From an uncultured Clostridia bacterium (GTDB lineage: Bacteria; Bacillota; Clostridia; Christensenellales; Borkfalkiaceae): 54,080 nt of DNA. Position numbers and translations under genes: made by a program. Positions 36,001 to 43,973 of this stretch are shown piece after piece. The notes beneath the pieces were generated by a model. The model worked only from the letters and a program-made list of their open reading frames with translations, searched no databases and was not told the DNA's origin. The first letter of the stretch is position 1. Each line of letters starts with the position of its first letter. The DNA lies in NCBI GenBank assembly GCA_947631325.1, contig CANRKX010000004.1, positions 1-54,080 on the forward strand. The letters run 5' to 3'.

Positions 36001-37755
36001 CTTAAAAACGTCAAGTCGGTCGGAACCTCGGCTTTCCATGACTGTACAAGTCTTGCAACTGTCACGGGGCTCGATAAATTGACGGATATCGGCAATTATG
36101 CCTTCCTGAATACGGCGATAACGGCTATAAACATTCCCGCCGCGGTCACGATAGGCAATAACGCCTTCTCCAAGGACAGAGTTGGTAGCGTATTATCAAC
36201 TTCGCTTACCCTCGGCGCGGCAGAGAAGATAGGCACGTATGCCTTTGCGGGCAACAATCTCACCTCAGTTTCCCTGCCCGCAACCTTAAAGGATATCGGC
36301 GCGGGAGTATTCCTCAATAATACAAATCTTGCAACCATAACGGTCAATGAGGGCAACCAAACGCTGTTTGCCGACAGCAACGTGCTCTATCGCAAGATAG
36401 TGAACTTCTCCACGGGCGAAACGACGTACGAACTCTGCTGTTACCCCGCGGGCAAGCGCACGGCGACATATAAGGTACTCGACGAAACTTCGTCCATTCA
36501 GGCGTTTGCCATGGCATATCTTCCCGCAGCGGCTCTCCGCACGGTGGATTTGCCCTACAGTCTCAAGACGATAGGCGACGGCGCATTCTATAAAAGCAAT
36601 ATCACAAGGTATAACTTCTACAGTATCGCCGCGCCCACGCTTATAACAGAGTATCGCAACCTTGCAACCGTCGTGAGCAATCCCGACTTCGAGCAGTTCC
36701 GTTCGCTCTATTACAGGAACTTCAACAATGACTTTATATGGTATTCGCCCGTTTTGACAAGCCCGCAGTCGAGTACTGTGACTATCGGCTATCCCGAAAA
36801 CGGCACGGGTTATGATAACTATGTATTCAGCCGCTACTTCGGCACAAAGGTAAGTTTGGGCGTATGTTGTGCGGACGATACCCGCAACCTCATCAAAGCA
36901 ATAGACGGCTTTATGAGTATTGACGATATCAAAAATTGGAACTCGGCGGAAGTAACCGACGCAAACAAAGCGGCTGTCATGGAGTTCTCGGAAAGGGTTA
37001 AGGACGCACACCGCCTGTTGAACAATATCTTAAACGACGAAAAACAGCTTGCCTTCCTCAACGATGGTCAGAACAGGGAGCAAAAGCTCTATGACATCGA
37101 GGCGGCGTTGAAGCCCGTCAAGAGCCGTTTCGGAATCCCCGTTTCCATTCAGCTGTTGAGCGTGGACGAGTCCTCGACCCATAAGACGGAGTATAAGGTA
37201 GGCGAAAAGTTCGTCCTCGACGGTCTTGTCATCGCCGTGACGTACGACGACTACTCAATAGAACTCGTGTCCGATACTTCGCTCATGTCGGTAGCTTCGG
37301 GCTATGACGGCGCGCTCACAACCGATTTCACCTATGTAAGGGTCAATTACGGCGGAGATTCGGTGTATGTTCCCATAACCATAGTGGAGGGAACGGTTGA
37401 CGAAGGCGGAAACGGCGAGGGCGAAGGGGACAACAACCCCTCTTCCGACGGCAAACAGGGCAATATGTTGGGACTGTGGATAGGTCTCGGCGTGGGTATA
37501 CCCGTAGCTTTAATTGCGGCGGCGGTTGTCGCGATATTGATTATCCGCAGCAAGAAGAACAAGGTCAATTCGGGTTCTGACGATAGCGAAGTAAACGTTG
37601 AAAATACTGTCTCCGACGATAGCGATACGAACGCCGAAAATACAGCTTCGGAAGATAGCGAAATGAACGCCGAAGACACGACTTCGGACGACGGCAATGC
37701 GGACGCCGAAAATGAAGAGTCACAAAAGGGGAATGATACAGTTGAAAAGGATTAA
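30067..37755 (+). CDS. Cell-surface subtilase with PA domain, BspA-type LRRs and membrane anchor
   Basis: A 2,562-residue secreted S8 serine protease. A signal peptide (residues 1 to about 35) and a propeptide-like region precede the catalytic domain: Asp220 in AILDTGLDYTHEAF, His302 in HGTHVAGIVAG, Ser680 in GTSMATPNLAG. A protease-associated domain is inserted at about 540-610. Fn3-like and Ig-like (BIG2-type, about 1235-1305) modules follow. Residues about 1440-2190 hold many BspA-type leucine-rich repeats (IGDYAFSGCTNLSTFTMP pattern), and a Big_4-like module lies at 2360-2400. A membrane helix at about 2467-2496 is followed by a cytoplasmic RSKKNK stop and a 60-residue acidic repeat tail. 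It likely degrades or processes host or dietary proteins at the surface. ATG 30067 has AAGAGGT upstream; an in-frame start at 30022 would overlap the previous gene and precede the signal peptide, so it is rejected. Confidence 0.92.
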   Translation: MKGKIRKITLAALSLTMAATISASSVIAFASDPSRKIAADSMSVQQVKTEELTGKVDMSELARSNFTDKVEDTGEQATAKSINSTETLIVSLDTPSITDRTGGDADISEYLNTTEGRRAAEEIAKSQNDFLAALSGTGVSYKLVARYSKVLNGVAIEVNTAHATKIQRLSGVSMTGLSRTYAALDAQNVQTNPSNVYGTGIYDSSEYDYDGSGVTVAILDTGLDYTHEAFQTMPETENPNFTRDKIAQAVEKTGNEALSSKNLTAQRGGNLTVDDVYINAKVPFAYDYADKDADVYPSYSQHGTHVAGIVAGQADTYIDKDGHVVGQKDDDVNDFLGVAPNAQLVICKVFTDDLESKDLGGATSEDIIAALDDCVTLGVDIINMSLGTACGFSMTSNIPNDSEGEQLNRVYNSIKNQGISLITAAGNEYSSGYGSDYGTNLISNPDSGTVGSPSTFAGAISVASVNGQTAPYMVSNPTENGGAAIYFNEANDANSVPYDFAEELMGAGVTQGKFKYYVIPGTGQAGDYSSFRSQLTPVSEGGTKADGEKVLVVVRRGNIDFKTKVETACRMGADGIIIYNNVPGTIRMTLGDIAEEDRIPAVSVDMSAGTSLTYDPQNPSRLRREGEIEINTSYQAGPFMNDYSSWGATPDLKLKPDVTSHGGEITSTVAGGYEEMSGTSMATPNLAGFMALVKDYLREKNGAMNASELTRLTNQIVMSSATLLFDEDKLPYSPRKQGSGLATLENVFTTKAYLWTDGEKAAEDNRPKVELYEDEEKKGEYEFSFKLTNTDSQPLTFTIIPRFMTETIAAGGIAVAEAAYMLDDNPARLTVAGQPSDGNVTVEGNGTVEIGVKLTLSPAEKEYLNKFPNGMYVEGFISLDSKTDGQCDLNLPFMGFYGDWESAPMLDYDAYEIAEIEKDTSLKDDEKPSECVFATQLYSTYYNEKYAVPMGGYAYVQDEDADQIYVEEDHCAVSRFNEYNGPTATDSYMTSTGIRSLYAGLLRNAELVTYDLYNADTGELVTQGEKYRVGKAYAGGGSSRPALVDLKLSTEDLGLVNNGKYRIEFKFYMYAKDKNDPEKQNTENTFASNFYVDYDAPMLEGAKIRFYNYTQDNRVKQRIYLDLDIYDNHYPQSVLLGYDPERKSSGQAEEIKMATEYVTPVYNAKRNGTTSVSIEITDIYDEWKDNLYVQIDDYALNHRVYGITSTEAKTLNQDGAISFADDRITQDNSGNYNLDLSLNEAYRINLDCGNSNPANYEWNSTRNDIVKIKDGEIFAAKTGKSIITIRGGSGTRALRLNVNVSGDNPKPLSLYSLSFTPIEDNHESLHVAAGTVSVNAGRTFDIKVVPDPWYFPLEDYDFNWTCSSDKAKVVADATDHTKATVTTGNTRGRSILNAAMVDKTTGNATSYSATVILSVQDPYVISSMTLSRYYGSEPNVVLPDDKNIMTIGEEAFKDNTTMESIVIPKTVTDINERAFLNCTALKYVYFIKETDDGDQPEDDLAALNIIYATAFQGCTSLERLDLTNVKVITVGARAFADCENLKKIVHMEKIGIADEYAFAGCTKLESIDISGLHTAAPNVFMDCTALNSVTTDKFTMISEGMFYGCTNLEEIEINNARVSGNRASYATYYGMDADGNQTFETAVYGGGAFQNCTKLTTVTFGGTSAAAGTVYRIDPYAFMGCTQLQTVNFNNNQVSYIGDYAFSGCTNLSTFTMPAGNPVLGNDVFLGSNTTITWGGDYVTESQAVYSGKTLVKAPSTISETFTPKSGTEEIGPYAFSGTTFSGGASINLTGITHLGEGAFYGVKGLATVTLPETLTEISDYAFAESSLTSITIPANIERIGANAFEGAENLATISFSGSSQLKEIGSYAFSGTAITQIELPDGAATMGSRVFGDCTHLTTVTLPSVTSLGGYTFVGCTALQTVTFGNSATASGDYTFFPGYDLTGMLTNNLTSVTLSDTMTAIGDSTFLGCSDLVSIDLKNVKSVGTSAFHDCTSLATVTGLDKLTDIGNYAFLNTAITAINIPAAVTIGNNAFSKDRVGSVLSTSLTLGAAEKIGTYAFAGNNLTSVSLPATLKDIGAGVFLNNTNLATITVNEGNQTLFADSNVLYRKIVNFSTGETTYELCCYPAGKRTATYKVLDETSSIQAFAMAYLPAAALRTVDLPYSLKTIGDGAFYKSNITRYNFYSIAAPTLITEYRNLATVVSNPDFEQFRSLYYRNFNNDFIWYSPVLTSPQSSTVTIGYPENGTGYDNYVFSRYFGTKVSLGVCCADDTRNLIKAIDGFMSIDDIKNWNSAEVTDANKAAVMEFSERVKDAHRLLNNILNDEKQLAFLNDGQNREQKLYDIEAALKPVKSRFGIPVSIQLLSVDESSTHKTEYKVGEKFVLDGLVIAVTYDDYSIELVSDTSLMSVASGYDGALTTDFTYVRVNYGGDSVYVPITIVEGTVDEGGNGEGEGDNNPSSDGKQGNMLGLWIGLGVGIPVALIAAAVVAILIIRSKKNKVNSGSDDSEVNVENTVSDDSDTNAENTASEDSEMNAEDTTSDDGNADAENEESQKGNDTVEKD
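34378..36640 (+). repeat. BspA-type leucine-rich repeat array within the subtilase
   Basis: The coding sequence here gives more than 20 repeats of about 23 residues with the pattern IxxIGxxAFxGCTxLxxVxLP. They are imperfect at DNA level but share the blocks encoding YAF(S/A)GCT. Such arrays form curved binding surfaces and can change in copy number. Confidence 0.85.
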
Positions 37756-39124
37756 AATTATCTTGATTTTGGCGTGCGTCTCTCTGACTGCGTTTGCCGC
37801 TGCCCTGATATGCGCATGCAGTATAGGCGAACCCTCGGCAAATACCGAAGGGCTCGACGCCTATGTCACATATTATTCCAACGGCGGCGAATTGCAGCAG
37901 GGCAACCCCATGATGTATCAGACGTTGCGGTTTGCGGACGGCGCGCCCATTCTCGATATCGGCACGGATACGGTAAAGGATATCACCTTTGCGCTCTCCA
38001 AAAGCAATTATGAATTCGGCGGCTGGGCATATGCCGAGCTCGACGAGGGCGGCAAGCCCATTCTCACCGACGCGCAAGGTCAAAAACTGACCGTAAGGGA
38101 TTCGGGCAGTCCCGATATGTTGGACAGCAACGGCAGGGAGATAAACGAGCAGGAAAAGGTGTTCTCGGCGCAAGTCAAAATGGAGAACGGCTCGCCCGTG
38201 CTCGCCTTCAAGGACGGCGCACATCCCAAGGCGGATAAGGATAATCACATCTATCTTGCAGCCTATTGGGTGCCTTCGGTAAAGATAAACTATGTCGTCG
38301 CCGCAGACGACGCGATAACCTTCGCGCCCGCTGATGGGGGAGACAAGCTCACCTTCCAACCCGACGACGTGTTTGCAAACGACAACTTCGGCTCCTTCAA
38401 CGAGTTTACGTTAAAGCCCGACGAAATGCCCCTCGACGGCTATTCGCCCGAAGGTTATTCCTTTATAAATCTCTATCTCGATAAGAATTGCACAAATCCC
38501 GTGCCCGACGGCTACAAGGTGGCAAAGCCCCAACCCGACGAGACGGGCAAAGCCGAAAGCGTAACCATATACGCCCGCTTTAAGGAGGGCGAGTGGACGC
38601 CCTTAAGGGACGCCGACGACGTGAGGAGCATGCTCGGCAAGTCCAACAATTCGGACAGCTACATTCTCGTCTATGATATAGATATGCAGGGCGCAAGCGC
38701 GATAAGGCGCAACGAGAGGGTGCGGTCCTCGTTCACGCTCGAGGGCGAAAATCACACCATAAAGGGTCTTAACTTTGCATCCACCCCCGGCGCAGGACTC
38801 AGCATTTCTATGTTCGGCGATATCGCGGCGACTACAAAAATTAAGGACGTGACGTTTGAGGATATCACCTTCACGCTCTCGGCAAGCAGGGGCAGCTGTT
38901 CGTTCTATCTGCTGTTCAGCACGTTTGCAGAGGGCGCGACAATCGAGAACGTAAAGGTGGACGGAGTTGAAGCGACCGTAACTCTCACGGGCTCGGGCGC
39001 AATCGGCAATATGCAGTTGGGCTACAAGAGTAATTGGCTTTACGGCGGCTCTTCAACCGACGCAGAGTTTGAAGCGGCTCACGGCGATATAGTCGTCAAC
39101 GAGAACGTGACAATAAATAATTAA
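37733..39124 (+). CDS. Surface lipoprotein with InlB-like and GLUG-like segments
   Basis: A lipoprotein of about 463 residues. The hydrophobic signal (KIILILACVSLTAFAAALICAC) ends in a lipobox-like ICAC. An InlB B-repeat-like beta module is seen early (VTYYSNGGELQQGN, then YEFGGWAY), and a second at the centre (INLYLDKNCTNPVPDGYK). The C-terminal part has a GLUG-like beta-helix (TLEGENHTIKGLNFAS, then IKDVTFEDITF). The start is uncertain: ATG 37733 overlaps the protease gene and sits too close to AAAGGGG, while TTG 37742 has 10 bases spacing and gives a standard signal peptide. No enzymatic residues are recognised. Co-transcribed with the protease and the peptide transporter; it may bind substrates. 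Confidence 0.7.
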   Translation: MIQLKRIKIILILACVSLTAFAAALICACSIGEPSANTEGLDAYVTYYSNGGELQQGNPMMYQTLRFADGAPILDIGTDTVKDITFALSKSNYEFGGWAYAELDEGGKPILTDAQGQKLTVRDSGSPDMLDSNGREINEQEKVFSAQVKMENGSPVLAFKDGAHPKADKDNHIYLAAYWVPSVKINYVVAADDAITFAPADGGDKLTFQPDDVFANDNFGSFNEFTLKPDEMPLDGYSPEGYSFINLYLDKNCTNPVPDGYKVAKPQPDETGKAESVTIYARFKEGEWTPLRDADDVRSMLGKSNNSDSYILVYDIDMQGASAIRRNERVRSSFTLEGENHTIKGLNFASTPGAGLSISMFGDIAATTKIKDVTFEDITFTLSASRGSCSFYLLFSTFAEGATIENVKVDGVEATVTLTGSGAIGNMQLGYKSNWLYGGSSTDAEFEAAHGDIVVNENVTINN

Positions 39125-39170
39125 AAAAAATCAGTAAATATACTTTTCAAAAGTTTTCAGGAGGACAACT

Positions 39171-41792
39171 ATGAAAAAATTCACCAAAGCGCTGCTGTGC
39201 GCACTGACGGGATTGACGATGGTCTTTGCCGCGGCTTGCGGTCCCAAGGAGACCCCGCCCGACCCCAACGACAATTCCAACAGAGTGGTAAGCGACCCCG
39301 AGACGAGACCGCTGTCAATGTCGATAAGCGCATTCGACGGCAACTTCAATCCCTTCTTTTCCACCTCATTGAGCGACGCGCAGATTATCAGCCAGACGCA
39401 GGCGCAGCTCATAAGCGCGGATAAGGACGGCAACCCCGTCGCGGGCGAAGATTGGCCCACCGTCGCGCAGGACTTCAAAATCACCTATAAGAACAGCGCG
39501 GGCACGGTGGTCAGCAACGGCACGCAGGACGGAACGACGGAGTATGAGTTCCTCATAAAGGACGGAATGAAGTTCTCCGACGGCACCGCCCTCACCATAA
39601 AGGACGTCCTCTTTAACTTCTACGTCTATCTCGACCCCGTATATACGGGTTCGAATACCATGTATTCCATAAATATCAAGGGACTTTCGGCATATCGCGC
39701 CAACGACTCCACCAAGCAGGACGGCACGGGCAGCGACAATTCGGCATACTATGCCGCGGCTCAGGCGAGGTTGGATAACCTTGTAAGTTGGTCAAACGGC
39801 GACATAACCACTCTCACCGATGAAATGAAGAACGACCGCGACAGGATATACGCCCTGTTTAAGGAAGAGCTCGAAAGCGACTGGAACTCCAACGAGTCGA
39901 GCTGGAGCACCACCTATAAGGATGAATATGCCTTTACCGCCGCTTGGCAGGCTTATCTGTTGCTCGAAGGTGTAGTTTACGACCAGCAAAAGCAGGAATC
40001 CAACGGCACTTACAGCGATATTAAGGATGCAAACGGCAAAAAACTCACCACCCTCAACGAGTGGGCAACCGACGCTCACGGCGGCACTCCCGGCACGATT
40101 GGGGCGCAGGATATAATTGACGATATCGACGCATTGACCACTCCCGAAAAGATTCAGGCTAAAATGGCGGAGCTCGGCGAGGGCGCTACAGAAGATTACG
40201 CAGAACTGCAGATTACAAAGGAATATTGCGTAAACAGGGTCTATGAAAACTATGCAAACCAATCGGGCATATTGACCATAATCGGCGGCTATGTAACTGG
40301 TTCGACGGCTCTCAACGAGTTTATGGCGGAGGAGCGCGCAAAGGCAATCGCAAATTCCTCGCACCCCGTCGACAGCATTAGCGGCATAACCACTTCAAAG
40401 ACTTCAAACTTCAACGGCAAGGAGCTCGGCAAGGAGCAGGACGTGTTGAAGGTGGTCGTAAACGGCGTCGACCCCGCCGCAATCTGGCAGTTCGGCGTGT
40501 CCATCGCCCCCATGAGTTACTATTCCTCCAAAAACTATAACGGCGTAAACTATATAGATACTTTCGACGGCGTCACCAAATTCGGCATAAAGGCGCGCGA
40601 CCCCAAGTTCTTCAGCGACGTGTTGCGGTCTACCGATAAAAACGGTCTGCCCATGGGCGCAGGCCCCTACATGGCGTCCTCTATAAGGGGCGGCGCGGCG
40701 CAGTCGGACAACGACTTCGAGAGAAACAACATTATCTATTACGAGCGCAACCCCTATTTCGAGACGATGGGCGCGCAGATTGACAACGCAAAGATAAAAT
40801 ATCTGAGATATCAGGTCATCGACGAGGACAAGATAATCTCCTCTATTGCCGACGACAACGGCGTCGATTACGGCGAACCCAACGCGACGAGCACCAACCT
40901 AACCACGGTCGGCGGCAATCCCATTCTCGCGCACGTTGACTACAACACCAACGGCTACGGCTATATAGGCATCAACCCCAAGTACGTGCCCGATATCGAG
41001 GTGAGAAGGGCAATAATGATGTCCATGGACACAGCTTCCATAAAGAGGAACTATTACGGCGACCTTGCGACAACCATTTATAGACCCATGTCCCTCACTT
41101 CGTGGGCATATCCCACGGGCACCAATTCCCTTCCCGACGAATTGAAGTTCCAGACCAACGCAAACACTATAAAGAAAGTGATTACGGATGCGGGCTATAC
41201 CGACAGGGGCGACGGCGTATATAAAAAGGGAGATCACGCCCTTGTGTACACCTTCACCATAGCGGGCGCAAGTCAGGATCACCCCGCATATCAGCTGTTC
41301 ATGGATTCGGCGAAGACCCTCAACAAGATAGGCTTCAAAATCACCGTCCTGAACGACCCTCAAGCCCTCAAAAAGATGGCGGGCGGCGAGCTCGCTGTAT
41401 GGGCGGCGGCGTGGTCCTCGGGCATTGACCCCGATATGTATCAGGTCTACCATAAGGACAGCACGGCAACCAGCGTCCTGAACTGGGGCTATCCCACGAT
41501 ATTGAACGGCGCGGACGGCGACGGATACGAGGAAGAGCGCGAAATCATAACAGATTTAAGTACTTTAATCGAAAATGCGAGGAAGACGACTTCCCAGCCC
41601 GAGCGCGCAAGCATTTATGAAGATTGCCTTGACCTCATTATGGACCTTGCGGTTGAACTTCCCACCTATCAGCGTCACGACCTCTGCGTGTACAGGGGCG
41701 ACATAATCGATACATCGACCCTCAACCCCGAACCAAACGACAAGCTCGGACTTATTTCCGAGATTTGGAAGGTCAACTACTATTTGGCGTAA
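39171..41792 (+). CDS. Oligopeptide ABC transporter substrate-binding lipoprotein (OppA-like, extended)
   Basis: An 873-residue extracellular lipoprotein: signal peptide with lipobox FAAAC, Cys23. The family 5 solute-binding fold is recognisable at both ends (PLSMSISAFDGNFNPFFSTS, FKITYKNS...YEFLIKDGMKFSDGTALTIKDV near the start; VPDIEVRRAIMMSMDTASIKRN and a C-terminal LPTYQRHDLCVYRG). Typical members have 530-600 residues. About 250 extra residues, mostly helical and rich in D, E and Y, lie at roughly 180-440 in domain I. It delivers peptides to the permease encoded immediately downstream. Ribosome site AGGAGGA 7 bases before ATG. It follows the lipoprotein gene by 46 bases without a terminator. 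Confidence 0.9.
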   Translation: MKKFTKALLCALTGLTMVFAAACGPKETPPDPNDNSNRVVSDPETRPLSMSISAFDGNFNPFFSTSLSDAQIISQTQAQLISADKDGNPVAGEDWPTVAQDFKITYKNSAGTVVSNGTQDGTTEYEFLIKDGMKFSDGTALTIKDVLFNFYVYLDPVYTGSNTMYSINIKGLSAYRANDSTKQDGTGSDNSAYYAAAQARLDNLVSWSNGDITTLTDEMKNDRDRIYALFKEELESDWNSNESSWSTTYKDEYAFTAAWQAYLLLEGVVYDQQKQESNGTYSDIKDANGKKLTTLNEWATDAHGGTPGTIGAQDIIDDIDALTTPEKIQAKMAELGEGATEDYAELQITKEYCVNRVYENYANQSGILTIIGGYVTGSTALNEFMAEERAKAIANSSHPVDSISGITTSKTSNFNGKELGKEQDVLKVVVNGVDPAAIWQFGVSIAPMSYYSSKNYNGVNYIDTFDGVTKFGIKARDPKFFSDVLRSTDKNGLPMGAGPYMASSIRGGAAQSDNDFERNNIIYYERNPYFETMGAQIDNAKIKYLRYQVIDEDKIISSIADDNGVDYGEPNATSTNLTTVGGNPILAHVDYNTNGYGYIGINPKYVPDIEVRRAIMMSMDTASIKRNYYGDLATTIYRPMSLTSWAYPTGTNSLPDELKFQTNANTIKKVITDAGYTDRGDGVYKKGDHALVYTFTIAGASQDHPAYQLFMDSAKTLNKIGFKITVLNDPQALKKMAGGELAVWAAAWSSGIDPDMYQVYHKDSTATSVLNWGYPTILNGADGDGYEEEREIITDLSTLIENARKTTSQPERASIYEDCLDLIMDLAVELPTYQRHDLCVYRGDIIDTSTLNPEPNDKLGLISEIWKVNYYLA

Positions 41793-41814
41793 AATAAAAC
41801 CGAGAAGTTAAATT

Positions 41815-42813
41815 ATGGTAAAGTATATAGTAAAACGACTGCTCTTGTCAGTGTTCATAATGTTCGGCGTGTCCTTTATAATTTACTTTATTATAAGGCT
41901 CATGCCCATGGACTATATCGACACGGCATTTGCGCCGCAGTTGAATAACGGAACGCTCAAGCCCGAAGATTTGCAGAGAATCAAGGAACAGTACGGCTTG
42001 GCGGACAGCAGCTTTTTAGGCATAATAAACGGCTATTTCGGCTGGCTGGGCAACTTCCTCCGCGGGGATATGGGCATATCGTTCAAGTACGGCGACAAGG
42101 TGGAGGATATAATCCTCGAAAATATAGGTATATCTTTCGGCATATCCTTTGTCTCGCTCATCTTCGAACTGATAATCGCCATTCCCCTCGGCGTAAAGTG
42201 CGCCGTAAACCAATACGGCAAGCTCGACTACACCGCGACGGTAGTCTGCATGACCTTGACGGCGTTTCCCACGTTCTTCCTCGGCAACCTCTTTATAAAG
42301 TGGTTTGCGGAAGATTTGGGTTGGTTCCCCGTCTATGGCTTGCAGTCGCCCAATATGCCCGTCACCGCTTCGGGATTTCAGATTTTCGGCGATATGCTCT
42401 GGCACCTCGTCCTGCCGATGATTGTGCTCGTCATGCTCAACGTCGGCTCGTACATGAGATATCAGCGCACCAACACTCTCGAGGTGCTGTCCGCCGACTA
42501 TATCCGCACGGCTCGCGCCAAAGGTCTTTCGGAGGGCAAAGTCGTGTATAAGCACGTCTTCCGCAACACCATGATACCCCTTGTAACGGTCATGGCTTCG
42601 ACCCTTCCCATGCTCTTCGGCGGCGCGATGATAACCGAAACGGTCTTCGGAATTCCGGGAATAGGCAAGATAACGTACGACGCATTGAGCGTCGGCGACA
42701 TACCCCTTGCAATGGGCTATAATATGTTCATTGCCATACTTACGGTCATTGGCATACTGCTCTCTGATATTATGTACGCCGTCGTCGACCCTCGGGTCAA
42801 GCTCGGCAAATGA
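41815..42813 (+). CDS. oppB: Oligopeptide ABC transporter permease (OppB-like)
   Basis: A 332-residue inner-membrane permease with six helices. The EAA loop that docks to the ATPases is seen as YIRTARAKGLSEGKVVYKHVFRN (about residues 225-247). The N-terminal helix block MVKYIVKRLLLSVFIMFGVSFIIYF is typical of OppB/DppB. It pairs with the OppC-like permease that overlaps its end. Part of an oppABCDF operon downstream of the surface protease, which suggests uptake of the peptides the protease releases. Length is standard. Confidence 0.94.
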   Translation: MVKYIVKRLLLSVFIMFGVSFIIYFIIRLMPMDYIDTAFAPQLNNGTLKPEDLQRIKEQYGLADSSFLGIINGYFGWLGNFLRGDMGISFKYGDKVEDIILENIGISFGISFVSLIFELIIAIPLGVKCAVNQYGKLDYTATVVCMTLTAFPTFFLGNLFIKWFAEDLGWFPVYGLQSPNMPVTASGFQIFGDMLWHLVLPMIVLVMLNVGSYMRYQRTNTLEVLSADYIRTARAKGLSEGKVVYKHVFRNTMIPLVTVMASTLPMLFGGAMITETVFGIPGIGKITYDALSVGDIPLAMGYNMFIAILTVIGILLSDIMYAVVDPRVKLGK

Positions 42814-42821
42814 GGAAAGGC

Positions 42822-43970
42822 ATGGAAGAAAAAGAGAACATTGCCGTTACCCCCGACAGCGTTTTATCGCCCGTTGACGGCGAGAAAACGCCCGTTGACG
42901 GCGCATTATCGCCCGAAACAGAGCAGTCGGCAAACGGCGGCAAGCAAAACTTCAACGACAATCTCCACGGCGAAAACTTAACCGAAAGGGCTAAGGCTCT
43001 GTCGCCCGCGGCTACCGTTGCAAAGCGGTTTTTCCGCTCAAAACTGTCGGTTATCGGGCTTGTAACGCTCATTCTGCTGTTTTTATTCGCGTTTATAGGA
43101 CCGCTGTTTTCGCCTTGGGGCGAGACGGAAGTGGATAAAAATCCCGAAAATATCGCCGTCGTGTACGACATGCGCGCCTTCACCTATACGGTGGACGGGC
43201 AGACGTACAGCAGCGTTTCCGAGACGGAACGCTTCCCCGACACCAACATTTTGGGCGGCATTTCGGGCGAGCACTGGATGGGCACCGATAATTCGGGCTA
43301 CGATATCTTCACAAGGCTCATGTACGGCGGAAGAGTTTCGCTTACCATAGGCTTCGTCGTCGTCTTTTTGGAGACGCTTATCGGCGTCGTATTGGGCGGC
43401 ATCGCGGGCTATTTCGGCAAGTGGGTTGACGGCGTGATAATGCGAATAGTCGATCTGTTGAGCTGTATTCCGACAATCCCCCTGATGCTCATATTGGGCG
43501 CAGCCCTCGACGGATTGGGCATGGGCAACTCGATAATGAAATTATATATCATAATGGCGGTGCTATGTCTTATCGGCTGGGTGGGCACGGCGCGGCTTGT
43601 CCGAGGGCAAATTCTGTCCTTGCGCGAGCAGGAGTTCATGCTTGCCGCCAAGTGTTCGGGGCTCTCCACGGGCAAAAAGATATTCAAGCACCTTCTGCCC
43701 AACGTCATTCCCCAGCTCATCGTCTCGATGACTTTGGGGCTTGGCAGCGTTATACTTATGGAAGCGACTTTGGGCTTCCTCGGCATAGGCGCGCCCCTCT
43801 CGACTGCAACTTGGGGCAATATGATAAACTGCTCGTCGCAGTCGCGGTTCAGACAGTACTATCCCAATATGTGGATAGGTTCGGGCATATGCATAACCCT
43901 TGCAATACTTGCGTTTAACTTCGTGGGCGACGGTCTGCGCGATGCGTTCGACCCCAAGATGAAGAGGTAA
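42822..43970 (+). CDS. oppC: Oligopeptide ABC transporter permease (OppC-like) with long N-terminus
   Basis: A 382-residue permease. About 70 cytoplasmic residues before the first helix are polar and repetitive (SVLSPVDGEKTPVDGALSPE), longer than the usual 20-40. The first helix (LSVIGLVTLILLFLFAFIGP) is followed by the periplasmic-type loop, five more helices and the EAA loop (EQEFMLAAKCSGLSTGKKIF). The C-terminal GDGLRDAFDPKMKR is typical of OppC/DppC. ATG 42822 has GAGG 6 bases upstream, and ATG 42810 overlaps the oppB stop; I prefer 42822, but either is possible. Confidence 0.93.
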   Translation: MEEKENIAVTPDSVLSPVDGEKTPVDGALSPETEQSANGGKQNFNDNLHGENLTERAKALSPAATVAKRFFRSKLSVIGLVTLILLFLFAFIGPLFSPWGETEVDKNPENIAVVYDMRAFTYTVDGQTYSSVSETERFPDTNILGGISGEHWMGTDNSGYDIFTRLMYGGRVSLTIGFVVVFLETLIGVVLGGIAGYFGKWVDGVIMRIVDLLSCIPTIPLMLILGAALDGLGMGNSIMKLYIIMAVLCLIGWVGTARLVRGQILSLREQEFMLAAKCSGLSTGKKIFKHLLPNVIPQLIVSMTLGLGSVILMEATLGFLGIGAPLSTATWGNMINCSSQSRFRQYYPNMWIGSGICITLAILAFNFVGDGLRDAFDPKMKR

Positions 43971-43973
43971 ATA

